NCBI RefSeq assembly: GCF_036345155.1
Contig: NZ_CP107772.1
Location: 10,044,001 to 10,108,000, forward strand
Source of the DNA: Streptomyces sp. NBC_00582
GTDB taxonomy: Bacteria; Actinomycetota; Actinomycetes; Streptomycetales; Streptomycetaceae
DNA: 64,000 bases
Reading direction: 5' to 3'
The notes beneath the pieces are model-generated. The model did not search any database. It saw only the letters and a list, made by a program, of their open reading frames with translations, and was not told where the DNA came from. Shown one piece after another: positions 42,996 to 52,490 of the stretch. Each line of letters starts with the position of its first letter. Within the stretch, counting starts at the first letter, position 1. The position numbers and the translations under genes are program-made.

Positions 42996-43823
42996 ATGAC
43001 ACGGACGCTGGCCGGCAAGACCGTCCTGATGTCGGGAGGCAGCCGCGGCATCGGACTCGCCATCGCCCTGCGCGCCGCCCGCGACGGGGCGAACGTGGTG
43101 ATGCTCGCCAAGACCGCCGTACCGCACCCGAAGCTCGAAGGCACCGTCCACACCGCGGTCGAGGAGATCGAGCGCGCGGGCGGCAAGGGACTGGCCGTCG
43201 TCGGCGACGTCCGCAACGAGGACGACGTGCGCACCGCCGTCAACGCCGCGGTCAGTGCCTTCGGTGGCGTCGACATCGTGGTGAACAACGCCAGTGCGAT
43301 CGACCTGTCGTCGTCGGAGCGGCTGGAGATGAAGCGCTACGACCTGATGCAGGACATCAACACGCGCGGCACGTTCCTGCTGAGCAAGGCGGCGATCCCG
43401 CACCTGAGGGAAGCGGGCAACCCGCACATCCTCACCCTCTCGCCGCCGTTGAACCTGGCGCCGCACTGGGTGGGCAAGCACCTCGGTTACACGCTGTCGA
43501 AGTACGGGATGAGTCTGTGCACCATCGGGCTCGCCGAGGAACTCGCCGCCGATGGCATCGCCGCCAACTCGCTGTGGCCCCGCACCCTGATCGACACGGC
43601 CGCCGTACGGAACGTGGTCGGCGGCGCCGGACAGGCCCGTAGTCCGCAGATCATGGCCGACGCCGCGTACGCCGTCCTCACGCGTGACGCGCACACGTGC
43701 ACCGGCAACCTGTTCATCGACGACGAGGTCCTGGCAGCTGAAGGCTTCACCGACCTGTCCCTCTACAGCCCTGCCGGTTTCGAGGGCGAGCTCGCGCTCG
43801 ACATCTTCGTCGATCCGGCCTGA
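42996..43823 (+). CDS. SDR family oxidoreductase, HSDL2-like
   Basis: 275 residues from ATG 42996 with GGAGG upstream; the longer frame crosses the operator. Motifs are 'VLMSGGSRGIGLAIALRA', 'VDIVVNNASAIDL', 'LTLSPPLNLAPHWVGKHLGYTLSKYG' (Tyr-Lys) and 'NSLWPRTLIDTAAV'. The 'SPPLN' and 'LWPRT' features are those of hydroxysteroid-dehydrogenase-like protein 2, a lipid-linked SDR. It should act with the divergent acyl-CoA dehydrogenase under MarR control. Confidence 0.92.
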   Translation: MTRTLAGKTVLMSGGSRGIGLAIALRAARDGANVVMLAKTAVPHPKLEGTVHTAVEEIERAGGKGLAVVGDVRNEDDVRTAVNAAVSAFGGVDIVVNNASAIDLSSSERLEMKRYDLMQDINTRGTFLLSKAAIPHLREAGNPHILTLSPPLNLAPHWVGKHLGYTLSKYGMSLCTIGLAEELAADGIAANSLWPRTLIDTAAVRNVVGGAGQARSPQIMADAAYAVLTRDAHTCTGNLFIDDEVLAAEGFTDLSLYSPAGFEGELALDIFVDPA

Positions 43824-44510
43824 TCCGGCTCTCCGTCGAACACCGCGACATACCGACGGGTGAGCGACTTCAGCGACTGGCTTGCCGCGGAGGACCAGGA
43901 CGGCATCACCCGGCTCTGCACGGTGCTCGGCGCACTCGTCCCGGCCGCCGCCACGCCGGACCGCGCGATCGCGGCCGGACCGGAGGCGCACTGACCGCCG
44001 CCCGCGGCAGCGACGTCCCTCTGCCGGCCTGGCCGATCGCCACAGCACGGCGCACCGCGAACGGGCGCCGGGCCGGCAAGGAGTTCCTGGCCCGTCTGAA
44101 GGAGCGCCCCAAGGACCGGGACAATTCACCGCTGGGGGCCGGCGCGGCCGCAGGATCGCTCCGTCATCCAGCTCGGAGGACATGGCCCGGCGGCCGAACG
44201 CCGAGCTGGTGATCTACCCCGACGGCGGTCACGGCGGCCTGTTTCAGTACCACGAGCAGTTCGTGCCGACCGCTCGCTTCTCGGCCGTACGTCGCCGAGG
44301 CGCTGGTCGTGCAGGATGGCGATGCGGAGACCGGTGTGGTCGACGTCCCGTCCGGGCGCCAGGTCCCAGGCCCGGGACCTGCGCTGCCGCCACGGCGTAT
44401 CGAATGTGCGGACGCCGTCGGCGGTACGCGATTGCCCCCGGGGCCACCCGCTCATGCTGACGGCGGAAACGCGGGTGCACGGCACCGGCGTCCTGGCCCC
44501 TGCCAGGTGG
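43824..44510. other. Degenerate region between SDR and TetR genes
   Basis: A short frame after the SDR stop (to about 43995) reads 'VSDFSDWLAAEDQDGITRL' and looks protein-like but is unidentified. Then comes the alpha/beta hydrolase relic at 44040-44295. The remainder (to 44510) has long frames on both strands without recognisable family; it may be more debris. Confidence 0.4.
44040..44295 (+). pseudogene. Alpha/beta hydrolase relic
   Basis: Two separate pieces in different frames match one hydrolase subfamily. 'AGKEFLARLKERPKDRD' (about 44070-44125) matches its cap region. 'RRPNAELVIYPDGGHGGLFQ' and 'YHEQFVPTARF' (about 44187-44280) are the C-terminal His segment. The part between, with the acid residue, is missing, and the nucleophile half is absent. 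Clearly non-functional. Confidence 0.65.
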
Positions 44511-45104
44511 TCATCCAGCCGGCGTTGACCGGCCCCGTGCCAGGGCGAGGGCGTTCTCGATTCCCTGCTCGAGGACCTCGTCGGAGAACTTCCGGTCGGA
44601 GAGCGCCCGGGACAGCTGCAGCGTTCCCACCGCCATGGTGTAGAGCCCGATGGCCTGACCGCGGGCGGACTGCGGATCCTCGGGTGCCAGACGGGCGGCG
44701 AGCTCGTCCAGGATGGCCTTGGCGCCGTCGGTGTAGGCGTCCTTGGTCGCGTCACCGCAGCGGCCGATCTCGTCGAGGAGGGCTGCGGACGGACAACCGT
44801 CGCCGGGGTTGTCCCGGTGCCCGGGCGACAGATACGCGCGGATGAAATCCTCAAGTCCCTCGCGGCCGGGCCGCAGCGTGTCGTACTGCTCCACCTGCGT
44901 GCGCAGTTGCTCGGCGACGACGTGGGCGACGAGGTCGTCCTTGGACTCGAAGTGGGCGTAGAAGGCTCCGTTGGTGAGCCCGGCGTCCGACATCAGCGTG
45001 GAGATGCCGGAGCCGTCGATGCCGTCCTGCTTGAACCGGTGGCCGGCCCGCTCGATGATCCGTTGCCGCGTCACCTGCTTGTGCTCCTTGGTGTAGCGCG
45101 CCAC
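44511..45104 (-). CDS. TetR-family regulator
   Basis: 197 residues from GTG 45104 with GGGAGGAA upstream. Helix-turn-helix 'GISTLMSDAGLTNGAFYAHFESK' at about 32-55. The C-terminal part ('GDGCPSAALLDEIGRCGDAT') resembles the AcrR-type group with TetR_C_16-like features and two Cys. No obvious target is adjacent: upstream the HxlR gene points the same way and downstream is relic DNA. Confidence 0.9.
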   Translation of the reverse strand: MARYTKEHKQVTRQRIIERAGHRFKQDGIDGSGISTLMSDAGLTNGAFYAHFESKDDLVAHVVAEQLRTQVEQYDTLRPGREGLEDFIRAYLSPGHRDNPGDGCPSAALLDEIGRCGDATKDAYTDGAKAILDELAARLAPEDPQSARGQAIGLYTMAVGTLQLSRALSDRKFSDEVLEQGIENALALARGRSTPAG

Positions 45105-45318
45105 AGGGTTCCTCCCTCAAGTCCGCCGGTCCTTTGCCTCGTACCCCATCGTAATCTGTGTCTGACGCACGTAATATTATGGTCGACAGGTGATCCTTGA
45201 GGGGGTCCTCGACGCGAATGCCCTCGTCATGGGAAGTGGGCCGAGTGCACGTCCGGTGCGGCGGGCCCGGATTCGGGGCCGCGGGGCGGGATCCCGTCGT
45301 GCGGAAGGCCCCGATGGT

Positions 45319-45786
45319 TCAGGACCGGCGGCGGGCGCCTGCTCCCAGCCGGGCGGTGACGTCCTTGGGGGTGAGGGCGGAGTGGTCCGCGGAGCACTCG
45401 ACGACGACGCGGAGCGGAGCGTCGCAGTCGGTGTGGCGCACGTCCAGTACCGGGCCCTCGGGGCCGAGGGCGTATGCCTCGCCCCACTGGCTCAGCGCCA
45501 TCAGGACCGGCCACAGGTCCCAGCCCTTGCGGGTCAGCCGGTACTCGTTGCGGGAGCGGCTGCCCGCTTCCTGGTAGGGAACGGTCTTCAGGACGCCGGA
45601 CGAGACCAGTTTGCGCAGGCGGTCGCTGAGGACGGCTTCCGACAGGCCGATGTGGCGGTGGAAGTCGTCGAAGCGGCGCACTCCGTTGACGGCGTCACGC
45701 AGGATCAACAGCGTCCATTTCTCTCCGATCACGTCGAGCGTGCGCTGGACGGGGCAGTTCTCCGTACTCGCCTCAAGCCACTCCAT
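45319..45786 (-). CDS. HxlR-family regulator
   Basis: 155 residues from ATG 45786 (MEWLEASTENCPVQRTL). Hallmarks are 'STENCPVQRTLDVIGEKWTLLILRD' (given here as two overlapping short motifs, ENCPVQRTL and GEKWTLLILRD), the conserved N-terminal Cys, 'RFDDFHRHIGLSEAVLSDRL' and the wing 'SRSRNEYRLTRKGWDL'. Divergent from a thioesterase across 92 bases, which it probably controls. Confidence 0.92.
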   Translation of the reverse strand: MEWLEASTENCPVQRTLDVIGEKWTLLILRDAVNGVRRFDDFHRHIGLSEAVLSDRLRKLVSSGVLKTVPYQEAGSRSRNEYRLTRKGWDLWPVLMALSQWGEAYALGPEGPVLDVRHTDCDAPLRVVVECSADHSALTPKDVTARLGAGARRRS

Positions 45787-45878
45787 CCCGCCATCGTAGG
45801 GGCCTGGCTTCGTCATTGACAGTCAGGTGAACTCGCAACTAGCTTCATTTCCAAAAGTCAGATGGAAGGTGCTGGGTC

Positions 45879-46379
45879 GTGGGACGAACACGTACGTATC
45901 AATGGGAAGATCCCGCGATCCTGGCGGAAGCCGCCGGGCGCATGGCAGGCATCGATTTCCTGCGCGAGCTGCGGGCGGGGCGACTGCCGGGGCCGCCCAT
46001 CAACTACTCCATCGACTTCCGCCTGGACGAGGTGGAGCCCGGCAGGGCGGTCTTCTCGCTGACGCCGGGGGAGGAGCACTACAACCCGATCGGCAGCGTG
46101 CACGGCGGTATCTTCGCCACCCTGCTCGATTCGGCTGCGGGCTGCGCCGTTCAGTCCACCTTGCCGCAGGGCGTGGCCTACACCTCGCTGGACCTGACGG
46201 TGAAGTTCCTTCGGCGGATCACCGTGGACACGGGCACGGTGCGGGCGATCGGCACGGTTGTCAGCAAGGGGCGTCAAACCGCCCTGGCCCAGGCACAGTT
46301 GTTCGACGGGACGGACCGGCTGCTCGCCCATGCCACCAGTAGTTGCATGCTCTTCCCGGTGCCTTCCTCCCAAGGGTGA
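45879..46379 (+). CDS. PaaI-type hotdog thioesterase
   Basis: 166 residues from GTG 45879. The central motif 'HYNPIGSVHGGIFATLLDSA' carries the VHGG helix of the PaaI family, and 'DLTVKFLRRITVDTG' follows. These enzymes hydrolyse aryl- or acyl-CoA esters and can clear stalled CoA thioesters. It is the probable target of the divergent HxlR regulator. Its transcript ends before the long stem at 46534-46591. Confidence 0.92.
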   Translation: MGRTRTYQWEDPAILAEAAGRMAGIDFLRELRAGRLPGPPINYSIDFRLDEVEPGRAVFSLTPGEEHYNPIGSVHGGIFATLLDSAAGCAVQSTLPQGVAYTSLDLTVKFLRRITVDTGTVRAIGTVVSKGRQTALAQAQLFDGTDRLLAHATSSCMLFPVPSSQG

Positions 46380-46776
46380 CCCTCAACGGCGACCGGTGAA
46401 TCGAGCCTTGCCCCCAGGCGCCGATGCCTCGCCCCTCTTCCCCTGACTGTTTGACCTGCGCAGGGTGATCTCTGTGTGGCGATGCCGGACTCCCTCGACC
46501 GCGGCGAGGAACGCCGGAGTGCGAGGTGAAACGGCTGTGGCGTACGGCGGCCCGGCGACCCGAGGAGTTCCGGGCCGCCGTGCGCCACAGCGGTGTCGAG
46601 GCGCACGGGGTCGGTGTTCCCTCGGACGCAGGGCCATGCGCGAACCCGAGGGGCCCGGGGTGGGCTCATGGCGCGCCGTCGTCCGCCTGCCGGACATCGT
46701 CAGGTGGCCCGAACGCGAGCCGGGTCCGAGCCTTCCGGACAGGTGTGTCTGCCCTGCGTCGTCCAGGGGCAGCCGT
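46380..46776. other. Convergent intergenic region
   Basis: No gene supported. The long inverted repeat at 46534-46591 is the main feature. Confidence 0.4.
46534..46591. terminator. Long bidirectional terminator (22-bp stem)
   Basis: Arms 46534-46555 and 46570-46591 pair over 22 positions with one G-T mismatch and a 14-base loop. It lies between the thioesterase gene (plus) and prpE (minus), which converge. Confidence 0.75.
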
Positions 46777-48666
46777 TCACGGCGTGTGATCGGCGCGGAG
46801 GAGGACAGGGCGCAGGGTTTCGATGACGGCGGGGTCGTCCACTGTGGAGGGGATGGGTTCGTCGTGGCCGTCGGCGATGCCGCGCATGGTCTTGCGCAGG
46901 ATCTTTCCCGATCGGGTCTTGGGCAGGGCTGCCACGACCGCGACGTCCTTGAGGGAGGCGACGGCGCCGATGCGCTCGCGTACGAGCTGGACGAGTTCGG
47001 CCTCGACCTCGGCGGCGTCGCGGCTGATGCCGGCTTTCAGGACGACGAAGCCGCGCGGGATCTGGCCCTTGAGGGCGTCGGCGACGCCGATGACGGCGCA
47101 TTCGGCGACGTCGGGGTGGGCGGCCAGGGCCTCTTCCATGCTGCCGGTGGACAGACGGTGTCCGGCGACGTTGATGACGTCGTCGGTGCGGCCCATGACG
47201 AAGACGTAGCCGTCGTCGTCGATGTGGCCGCTGTCGCCGGTGAGGTAGTAGCCGTCGTAGGCGGAGAGGTAGGAGGCGACGTAGCGGTCGTCGTCGTTCC
47301 AGAGGGTGGGCAGTGCGCCGGGCGGCAGGGGAAGCTTCACCACGATCGCGCCGTCGACGCCCGGGGGCACGGGCTCGCCCGAGGGGTCGAGGACGCGGAC
47401 GTCCCAGCCCGGGAGCGGGCGGGTGGGGGAGCCGGGTTTGAGGGGAGCGGTTTCGATGCCGACCGGGTTGGCGACGATGGGCCAGCCGGTTTCCGTCTGC
47501 CACCAGTGGTCGATCACCGGGATCCCCAGGAGAGCGCTCGCCCAGTGGTAGGTCTCGGGGTCGAGGCGCTCGCCGGCGAGGAAGAGATGGCGCAGGCCGG
47601 TCAGGTCGTAGTCGGCGGTGAGCGTTCCCTTCGGGTCCTCCTTGCGGATGGCCCTGAAGGCGGTGGGGGCGGTGAACATGGTCTTGGCCCGGTGCTCGGC
47701 GGCCACGCGCCAGAACTGGCCGGCGTCCGGTGTGCCGACCGGCTTGCCCTCGTACAGGATGGTCGTGGCGCCGGCCAGCAGGGGCGCGTAGACGATGTAC
47801 GAGTGCCCGACGACCCAGCCGATGTCGGAGGCGGTGAACATGGTCTCGCCCGGGCCCACGTCGTAGACGGCGCCCATCGACCAGTGCAGGGCGACCGCGT
47901 AGCCGCCGCAGTCGCGGACGACTCCCTTGGGTTTTCCGGTCGTTCCGGACGTGTAGAGGATGTAGAGGGGATCGGTGGCGGGGACGGGAACGCAGTCGGC
48001 CGGGGACGCGGTGGCGACCAGATCAGTCCAGTCGAGATCGTCGGGCCCCAACTCGGCCTGCGCCTGGGGGCGTTGCAGGATCACGCTCTTCCGGGGCTTG
48101 TGGGCCGCGAGTTCGATCGCCCGGTCGAGCAGGGGCTTGTACGCGATCACACGCTTGCCCTCGATGCCGCACGAGGCGGAGACCACGACCTTGGGGGCCG
48201 CGTCGTCGATGCGCAGGGCGAGTTCGCGCGGGGCGAACCCGCCGAAGACGACCGAGTGCACCGCGCCGATCCGTGCGCAGGCCAGCATCGCGACGACGGC
48301 CTCGGGGACCATCGGCATGTAGATGACGACCCGGTCGCCGTGCCCCACCCCGAGCCCCGCCAGTGCTCCGGCGAAGGCCGCCACCTCGTCCCTCAACTGC
48401 GCGTAGGTGTAGGTGTGCCGGGTGTCGGTCACGGGTGAGTCGTAGACGAGTGCGGGCTGTTCGCCCCGGCCGGCCTCGACATGCCGGTCGAGCGCGTTGA
48501 AGCAGACGTTGAGGCGTCCGCCCGGAAACCAGCGGTAGAAGGGCGCGCCCGAGGAGTCCAGGGCGCGGCGCGGAGTCACATCCCAGTCGATGCCTTCCGC
48601 CGCCTTCAGCCAGAAGCGCTCCGGGTCCTCGGTGCTGGCGCGGAAGACATCCTCGTACGTTCCCAT
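46777..48666 (-). CDS. prpE: Propionyl-CoA synthetase
   Basis: 629 residues from ATG 48666, with AAAGGAG upstream. The start region 'FWLKAAEGIDWDVTPRRALD' and 'APFYRWFPGGRLNVCFNALD' is typical of PrpE. The AMP-binding loop is 'LYILYTSGTTGKPKGVVRD', followed by 'DHWWQTETGWPIVANPVG', and the C-terminal lysine of 'LPKTRSGKILRKTMRG' is the usual acetylation-regulated residue. Makes propionyl-CoA (or another short acyl-CoA) from acid, ATP and CoA. Monocistronic between two terminators or promoters. Confidence 0.93.
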   Translation of the reverse strand: MGTYEDVFRASTEDPERFWLKAAEGIDWDVTPRRALDSSGAPFYRWFPGGRLNVCFNALDRHVEAGRGEQPALVYDSPVTDTRHTYTYAQLRDEVAAFAGALAGLGVGHGDRVVIYMPMVPEAVVAMLACARIGAVHSVVFGGFAPRELALRIDDAAPKVVVSASCGIEGKRVIAYKPLLDRAIELAAHKPRKSVILQRPQAQAELGPDDLDWTDLVATASPADCVPVPATDPLYILYTSGTTGKPKGVVRDCGGYAVALHWSMGAVYDVGPGETMFTASDIGWVVGHSYIVYAPLLAGATTILYEGKPVGTPDAGQFWRVAAEHRAKTMFTAPTAFRAIRKEDPKGTLTADYDLTGLRHLFLAGERLDPETYHWASALLGIPVIDHWWQTETGWPIVANPVGIETAPLKPGSPTRPLPGWDVRVLDPSGEPVPPGVDGAIVVKLPLPPGALPTLWNDDDRYVASYLSAYDGYYLTGDSGHIDDDGYVFVMGRTDDVINVAGHRLSTGSMEEALAAHPDVAECAVIGVADALKGQIPRGFVVLKAGISRDAAEVEAELVQLVRERIGAVASLKDVAVVAALPKTRSGKILRKTMRGIADGHDEPIPSTVDDPAVIETLRPVLLRADHTP

Positions 48667-48847
48667 CGCGCACTCCTTTGTGGCATCGGGACGGTGGTGT
48701 GGTTGCGTGCGGAACGGTGTCGGACACACCTACCGTATGCCGGTCGGCGTGGTCGAGCAGGATGACGGTGACCGGTGAACCCGGTCACCGGCATCGCGGT
48801 GGTGCGGCGGACGAGCGGGCGGACCTGGCGTCGGGCGGCGCTTTCGT

Positions 48848-49759
48848 TCACGCGCCGAGGTGGTTGCGGAGCCACTGGCCCATCTGCCCGATGGCCTGGT
48901 CGACCTCGGGTACGCGTCCGGCGCCCAGGACGAACGAGTGCTGCCCTTCGGGCATCGCGTGGGTCTCGGTGGTGACCTTGAAGTCCGCGAGGCGGCGGCC
49001 GAGCTGGGCGCCGTCGTCGGCGAGGGTCTCGTACTCGCCGTAGTGGACGAGCGTGGGCGGCAGGCCGGTCAGGTCGGCGTGCACGAGGCTGATCTGCGGG
49101 TCGGTGAAGTCCACGGCGGGGTCTTGGAGCCAGGCGCCCCGGAAGAGCTCCAGCGTGCCCCGGCTGAGCATCCTGTCGTTCGTCTCGTTGGCGTCCACGG
49201 CCGGGTTCCGGAGCGTGAGGTCGGTCCAGGGGGAGACGCTGACGATCGCGCCGGGCGTGGCCTCGCCCTTGGCGAGCAGGCGCAGCGGCAGCATCACCGC
49301 CAGGGTGCCACCGATCGAGTGGCCGGTGCTGCCGATGTTCCGCGGCTCGTAGCCCTGCGCGAGCAGCCATCGGTAGGCGGTCTCGGCGTCGTCGAGCTGC
49401 GCCGGATGGGGGTGTTCGGGTGCCAGGCGGAAGTCCACGACCAGCGAGCGGGCGCCGGCCGCCTTGGCGATGTGTCCCGCGGCCTTGCGGTCGGAGTGCA
49501 TGGAGGCCGTGACGGACCCGCCGAAGTGGAAGTGCAGCAGCGCGCGGTCGGGATCGGCACCCTCGGGGATGGCCCACAGCGCGGGGACGCCGCCCGCGTC
49601 CACTTCGGCGTAGGTGACGCCTTCCGGCTCGGTCGACGCCTTGTGGTTCGAGTCGACGATGTCACGGATGACGGCCAGGTCGAGGCCCGGTGTCGACGAC
49701 TTCGCGCTCACACTCGCGAGGAACTCCGCGAACTCGTGTGCCTCTGGGCTTACTCCCAT
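48848..49759 (-). CDS. HSL-family alpha/beta hydrolase
   Basis: 303 residues. The nucleophile motif 'GSTGHSIGGTLAV' carries Ser, 'HYGEYETLADD' the acid and 'MPEGQHSFVLGAG' the His. The oxyanion motif normally written HGGG reads HFGG here (LHFHFGGSVTAS). 'DFRLAPEHPHPAQLDD' is typical of hormone-sensitive-lipase-type esterases. The promoter carries a 27-nt site identical to that before the quinone reductase/HxlR pair, so it likely belongs to the HxlR regulon of 52491. Confidence 0.9.
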   Translation of the reverse strand: MGVSPEAHEFAEFLASVSAKSSTPGLDLAVIRDIVDSNHKASTEPEGVTYAEVDAGGVPALWAIPEGADPDRALLHFHFGGSVTASMHSDRKAAGHIAKAAGARSLVVDFRLAPEHPHPAQLDDAETAYRWLLAQGYEPRNIGSTGHSIGGTLAVMLPLRLLAKGEATPGAIVSVSPWTDLTLRNPAVDANETNDRMLSRGTLELFRGAWLQDPAVDFTDPQISLVHADLTGLPPTLVHYGEYETLADDGAQLGRRLADFKVTTETHAMPEGQHSFVLGAGRVPEVDQAIGQMGQWLRNHLGA

Positions 49760-49840
49760 GGTGGTGCTCCTTCTCGGGCGGGTGCCGTGCCGGGTTCCTC
49801 TGCGGCAGCCGGGTCGATGTGCCGGTCATGACGCTACTGT

Positions 49841-49867
49841 CTGAGTATAGGAAAGTAAACTCAGGTG
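49841..49867. promoter_or_regulatory. HxlR operator copy A (27 nt, identical to 52447-52473)
   Basis: Inverted half-sites CTGAGT and ACTCAG enclose 12 bases. The surrounding DNA is also similar to copy B, including a relic ATGGATGC at 49883 that corresponds to the HxlR start, but the -10 TAGAAT of copy B is lost here. Confidence 0.75.
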
Positions 49868-50115
49868 CGTCGGATCGCCCTCATGGATGCGAGGAAGCCC
49901 GTCGGGGCATCGGAGATGGGCTGGCGGCCGCTGGGCAGATGAGGTGGCGAAGGCGGTGCCGAAGTCCGCCGTGGCCGCGGGTAAGCTCCTCGGGGCGCTC
50001 CGCGCCTTGCGCTACGATCTTGAGGTGCCTATCCCTCAAGTCCACGCTATCGACGGCGAGTTGAGGAATGTGATGGCCACGACAGGCAGGTCTGCGGGGG
50101 ACGAGATGACGAGCC

Positions 50116-51126
50116 ATGCCTGATACCGCTGAGGTCGGGATTCTCGCCGGCATCCACCGGGGCGTCGGCCGCATCTTGCTGAACCGGCCCCGGGCGCTCA
50201 ACGCCCTGACCACAGACATGGTCTCCGCCATCGACCGTGCGCTCGCCTCATGGGAGCACGCACCGCTGTCCGCCGTGGTGCTGGCCAGTACCAGCACGAA
50301 GGCGTTCTGCGCCGGTGGGGACATCCGCACGATCCGCGAGAACAGCCTCGCGGGCGATGCCGAGGCCAGTGAGCGGTTCTTCGCATCCGAGTACCGGCTC
50401 AACGCCCGGATCGCCGGGTATCCCGTGCCGGTCGTGTCGCTCATCGACGGCCTGTGCATGGGCGGCGGTCTGGGGCTGTCGGTCCACGGTGGCTTCCGTG
50501 TCGTCACCGAACGCGCGGTGCTGGCGATGCCCGAGACCGGGATCGGGTTCTTCCCGGACATCGGGGCGAGCTACTTTCTGCCGAGGCTGCCCGGCGCGAT
50601 CGGCATGTACCTGGGACTGACCGGGCAGAGGATCGACGCGGCCGATGCCTTGTACACGGGGCTGGCCACGCATTTCGTTCCCGCGGACCTGCTGGACACG
50701 GTGGGGGACGCCCTGGCCGACCGCCCCGATGAGCCGGTGGACGTGGTCCTGAACCGTCTCGCCGGCCCTTCCCCGGTGGCGGAGAGCAGGTTGGCGGAGG
50801 TTCGCAGGGACGTGGACTGGGCTTTCGGTGCGTCGGCCCTCGGCGAGATCGAGAAACGCCTGCGTCACCTCGACACCCCTTGGGCGGCAGCCGCGTTGGG
50901 CGCCCTGGAGTCCGCCTCACCGCAGAGCCTGGAGATCACCCACGCCCTGCTGGCCCGAGGCAGACAGCGCACGTTGCGCGAGTGCCTCGACGCCGAACTC
51001 GCCCTCACGCGCACGATCATCCGCACGCCGGACTTCCTGGAGGGCGTCCGTGCCGCCCTGGTCGACAAGGACCGCACCCCCACCTGGCAACGAGCGTCGC
51101 TCGGCGGACGGACGCTGCCGTCCTGA
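50116..51126 (+). CDS. 3-hydroxyisobutyryl-CoA-hydrolase-type crotonase
   Basis: 336 residues. Motifs are 'GRILLNRPRALNALTTDM', 'FCAGGDIRTIRENS', 'IDGLCMGGGLGLSVHGGFRV' and 'MPETGIGFFPDIGASYFLPR', the signature of HIBYL-CoA hydrolases and related long crotonases. The valine pathway is the usual context, but a general acyl-CoA role is possible. 50075-50115 has no clear ribosome binding site beyond a weak GGGGG. Confidence 0.88.
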   Translation: MPDTAEVGILAGIHRGVGRILLNRPRALNALTTDMVSAIDRALASWEHAPLSAVVLASTSTKAFCAGGDIRTIRENSLAGDAEASERFFASEYRLNARIAGYPVPVVSLIDGLCMGGGLGLSVHGGFRVVTERAVLAMPETGIGFFPDIGASYFLPRLPGAIGMYLGLTGQRIDAADALYTGLATHFVPADLLDTVGDALADRPDEPVDVVLNRLAGPSPVAESRLAEVRRDVDWAFGASALGEIEKRLRHLDTPWAAAALGALESASPQSLEITHALLARGRQRTLRECLDAELALTRTIIRTPDFLEGVRAALVDKDRTPTWQRASLGGRTLPS

Positions 51127-51317
51127 GCGTGGCCGCTGTGAGCGGGACATTGCCTTGCGCGAGGGGGGCAGGAGCGCCGCGCGTCAACGACACGGGAACG
51201 CACGGTCCCGCAGAGTGCCGCGGCAGATGTTCGACCGGGCCGGGAGCTTGCGGCAGCCATACTGTTCATGACAACCAGTAGGCCGCTGATGGGGGGCGGG
51301 CTGTTGCCGGACGTGTC

Positions 51318-52331
51318 TCAGTCGTTGTCGGGCGCCATCGAGACCACGACCTTGCCGGCCTTGGTGCGGCCCTGCTCGACGTGCGCCATCGCCTCGAGCG
51401 TCCGGTCGAAGGGGAAGGTGCTGTCGATGACGGGGCGGAGCTTGCCGCTGTCGTAGAGGGCGGCGAGTTTGCGCAGCTGGGAGCCGTTGGCCTGCATGAA
51501 GAGGAACTCGTAGCGCACGCCCAGCGCCCTGGCCTGCTTGCGGATCTTGCGGCTGAGGGTGTTCATGACCAGGCCCAGGACGGCGGGGGCGCCGAGCTGC
51601 TTGGCGAAGGCGGCGTCGGGCGGGCCGACGACACTGATGGCCAGGCCGCCGGGCTTCAGCACGGTCAGTGACTTCTCGAGGTTCGCCCCGCCCAGGGAGT
51701 CCAGCACCAGGTCGTAGCCCGAGAGCACCTTGGAGAAGTCTTCCTTGGTGTAGTCGACGACGACGTCGGCGCCAAGGCTCCTGACCAACTCCTCGGACCT
51801 GGTGTTCGCGGTCGTCGCCACCGTGGCGCCGAGGTGCTTGGCGAGCTGGATGACCGTGGACCCGAGGCCGCCGGCTCCGGCGTGGACGAGCACCTTCTGC
51901 CCCGGCTTCACGTGCGCGCGCTCGACGAGGATCTGCCAGGCGGTCAGGGCCACCAGCGGCACCGCGGCCGCCTCCTCCAGGGTGAGTGAGGCGGGCTTGG
52001 GGGCGACATCGTCCGCGTCGATCGCGATGTACTCCGCGAATCCCCCGACCCGCAGGTCGCGCGGGCGGGCGTAGACCTCGTCGCCGACCTTGAAGCCGGG
52101 TACGGCGGAGCCGACCTGTGTCACGACGCCGGCCACGTCGTGGCCGAGCACGAACGGGCGCTTGTACTTCAGGATCTGCTTGAACTCCCCGTTGCGGACC
52201 ATCTTGTCCAGCGGGTTGATGCTGGCGGCGCTCACTCTGACCAGGACGTCGCGGTCCCCGACGGTTGGCTCGGGTACGTCTGCGGCGCGGACGCCGTCCT
52301 TGCCGTACTTCTCGACGACGAAGGCCTTCAT
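51318..52331 (-). CDS. NADP-dependent quinone oxidoreductase-like enzyme
   Basis: 337 residues. Medium-chain reductase without zinc ligands: 'VSAASINPLDKMVRNGEF', 'VLGHDVAGVVTQVGSAVPGF' and the Rossmann 'KVLVHAGAGGLGSTVIQLAK'. These reduce quinones or enals with NADPH. Divergent from HxlR 52491 with the 27-nt operator between, suggesting induction by electrophiles. Confidence 0.92.
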   Translation of the reverse strand: MKAFVVEKYGKDGVRAADVPEPTVGDRDVLVRVSAASINPLDKMVRNGEFKQILKYKRPFVLGHDVAGVVTQVGSAVPGFKVGDEVYARPRDLRVGGFAEYIAIDADDVAPKPASLTLEEAAAVPLVALTAWQILVERAHVKPGQKVLVHAGAGGLGSTVIQLAKHLGATVATTANTRSEELVRSLGADVVVDYTKEDFSKVLSGYDLVLDSLGGANLEKSLTVLKPGGLAISVVGPPDAAFAKQLGAPAVLGLVMNTLSRKIRKQARALGVRYEFLFMQANGSQLRKLAALYDSGKLRPVIDSTFPFDRTLEAMAHVEQGRTKAGKVVVSMAPDND

Positions 52332-52446
52332 GTCGGCCGCCTTTCCGTGTGGGTGTTTCGGTGGCTGCTGTGATTCTTCGGGCGGTCCCCCTGCGCGCCC
52401 GTTCTGGCGTGCGGCCGGGTTGCTGTCCTGGCGACGACGCTACTTG

Positions 52447-52473
52447 CTGAGTATAGGAAAGTAAACTCAGGTG
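52447..52473. promoter_or_regulatory. HxlR operator copy B
   Basis: CTGAGT and ACTCAG half-sites around 12 bases, between the divergent reductase and HxlR starts. Followed by TAGAAT at -13 to -8 of the HxlR ATG, consistent with a leaderless start. Confidence 0.8.
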
Positions 52474-52490
52474 AGGTTAGAATCACCTCC

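Noticed and set aside
44126..44854. Minus-strand 242-codon frame before the TetR end
   Set aside because: It overlaps the TetR gene in another frame and a hydrolase relic; no domain is recognisable.
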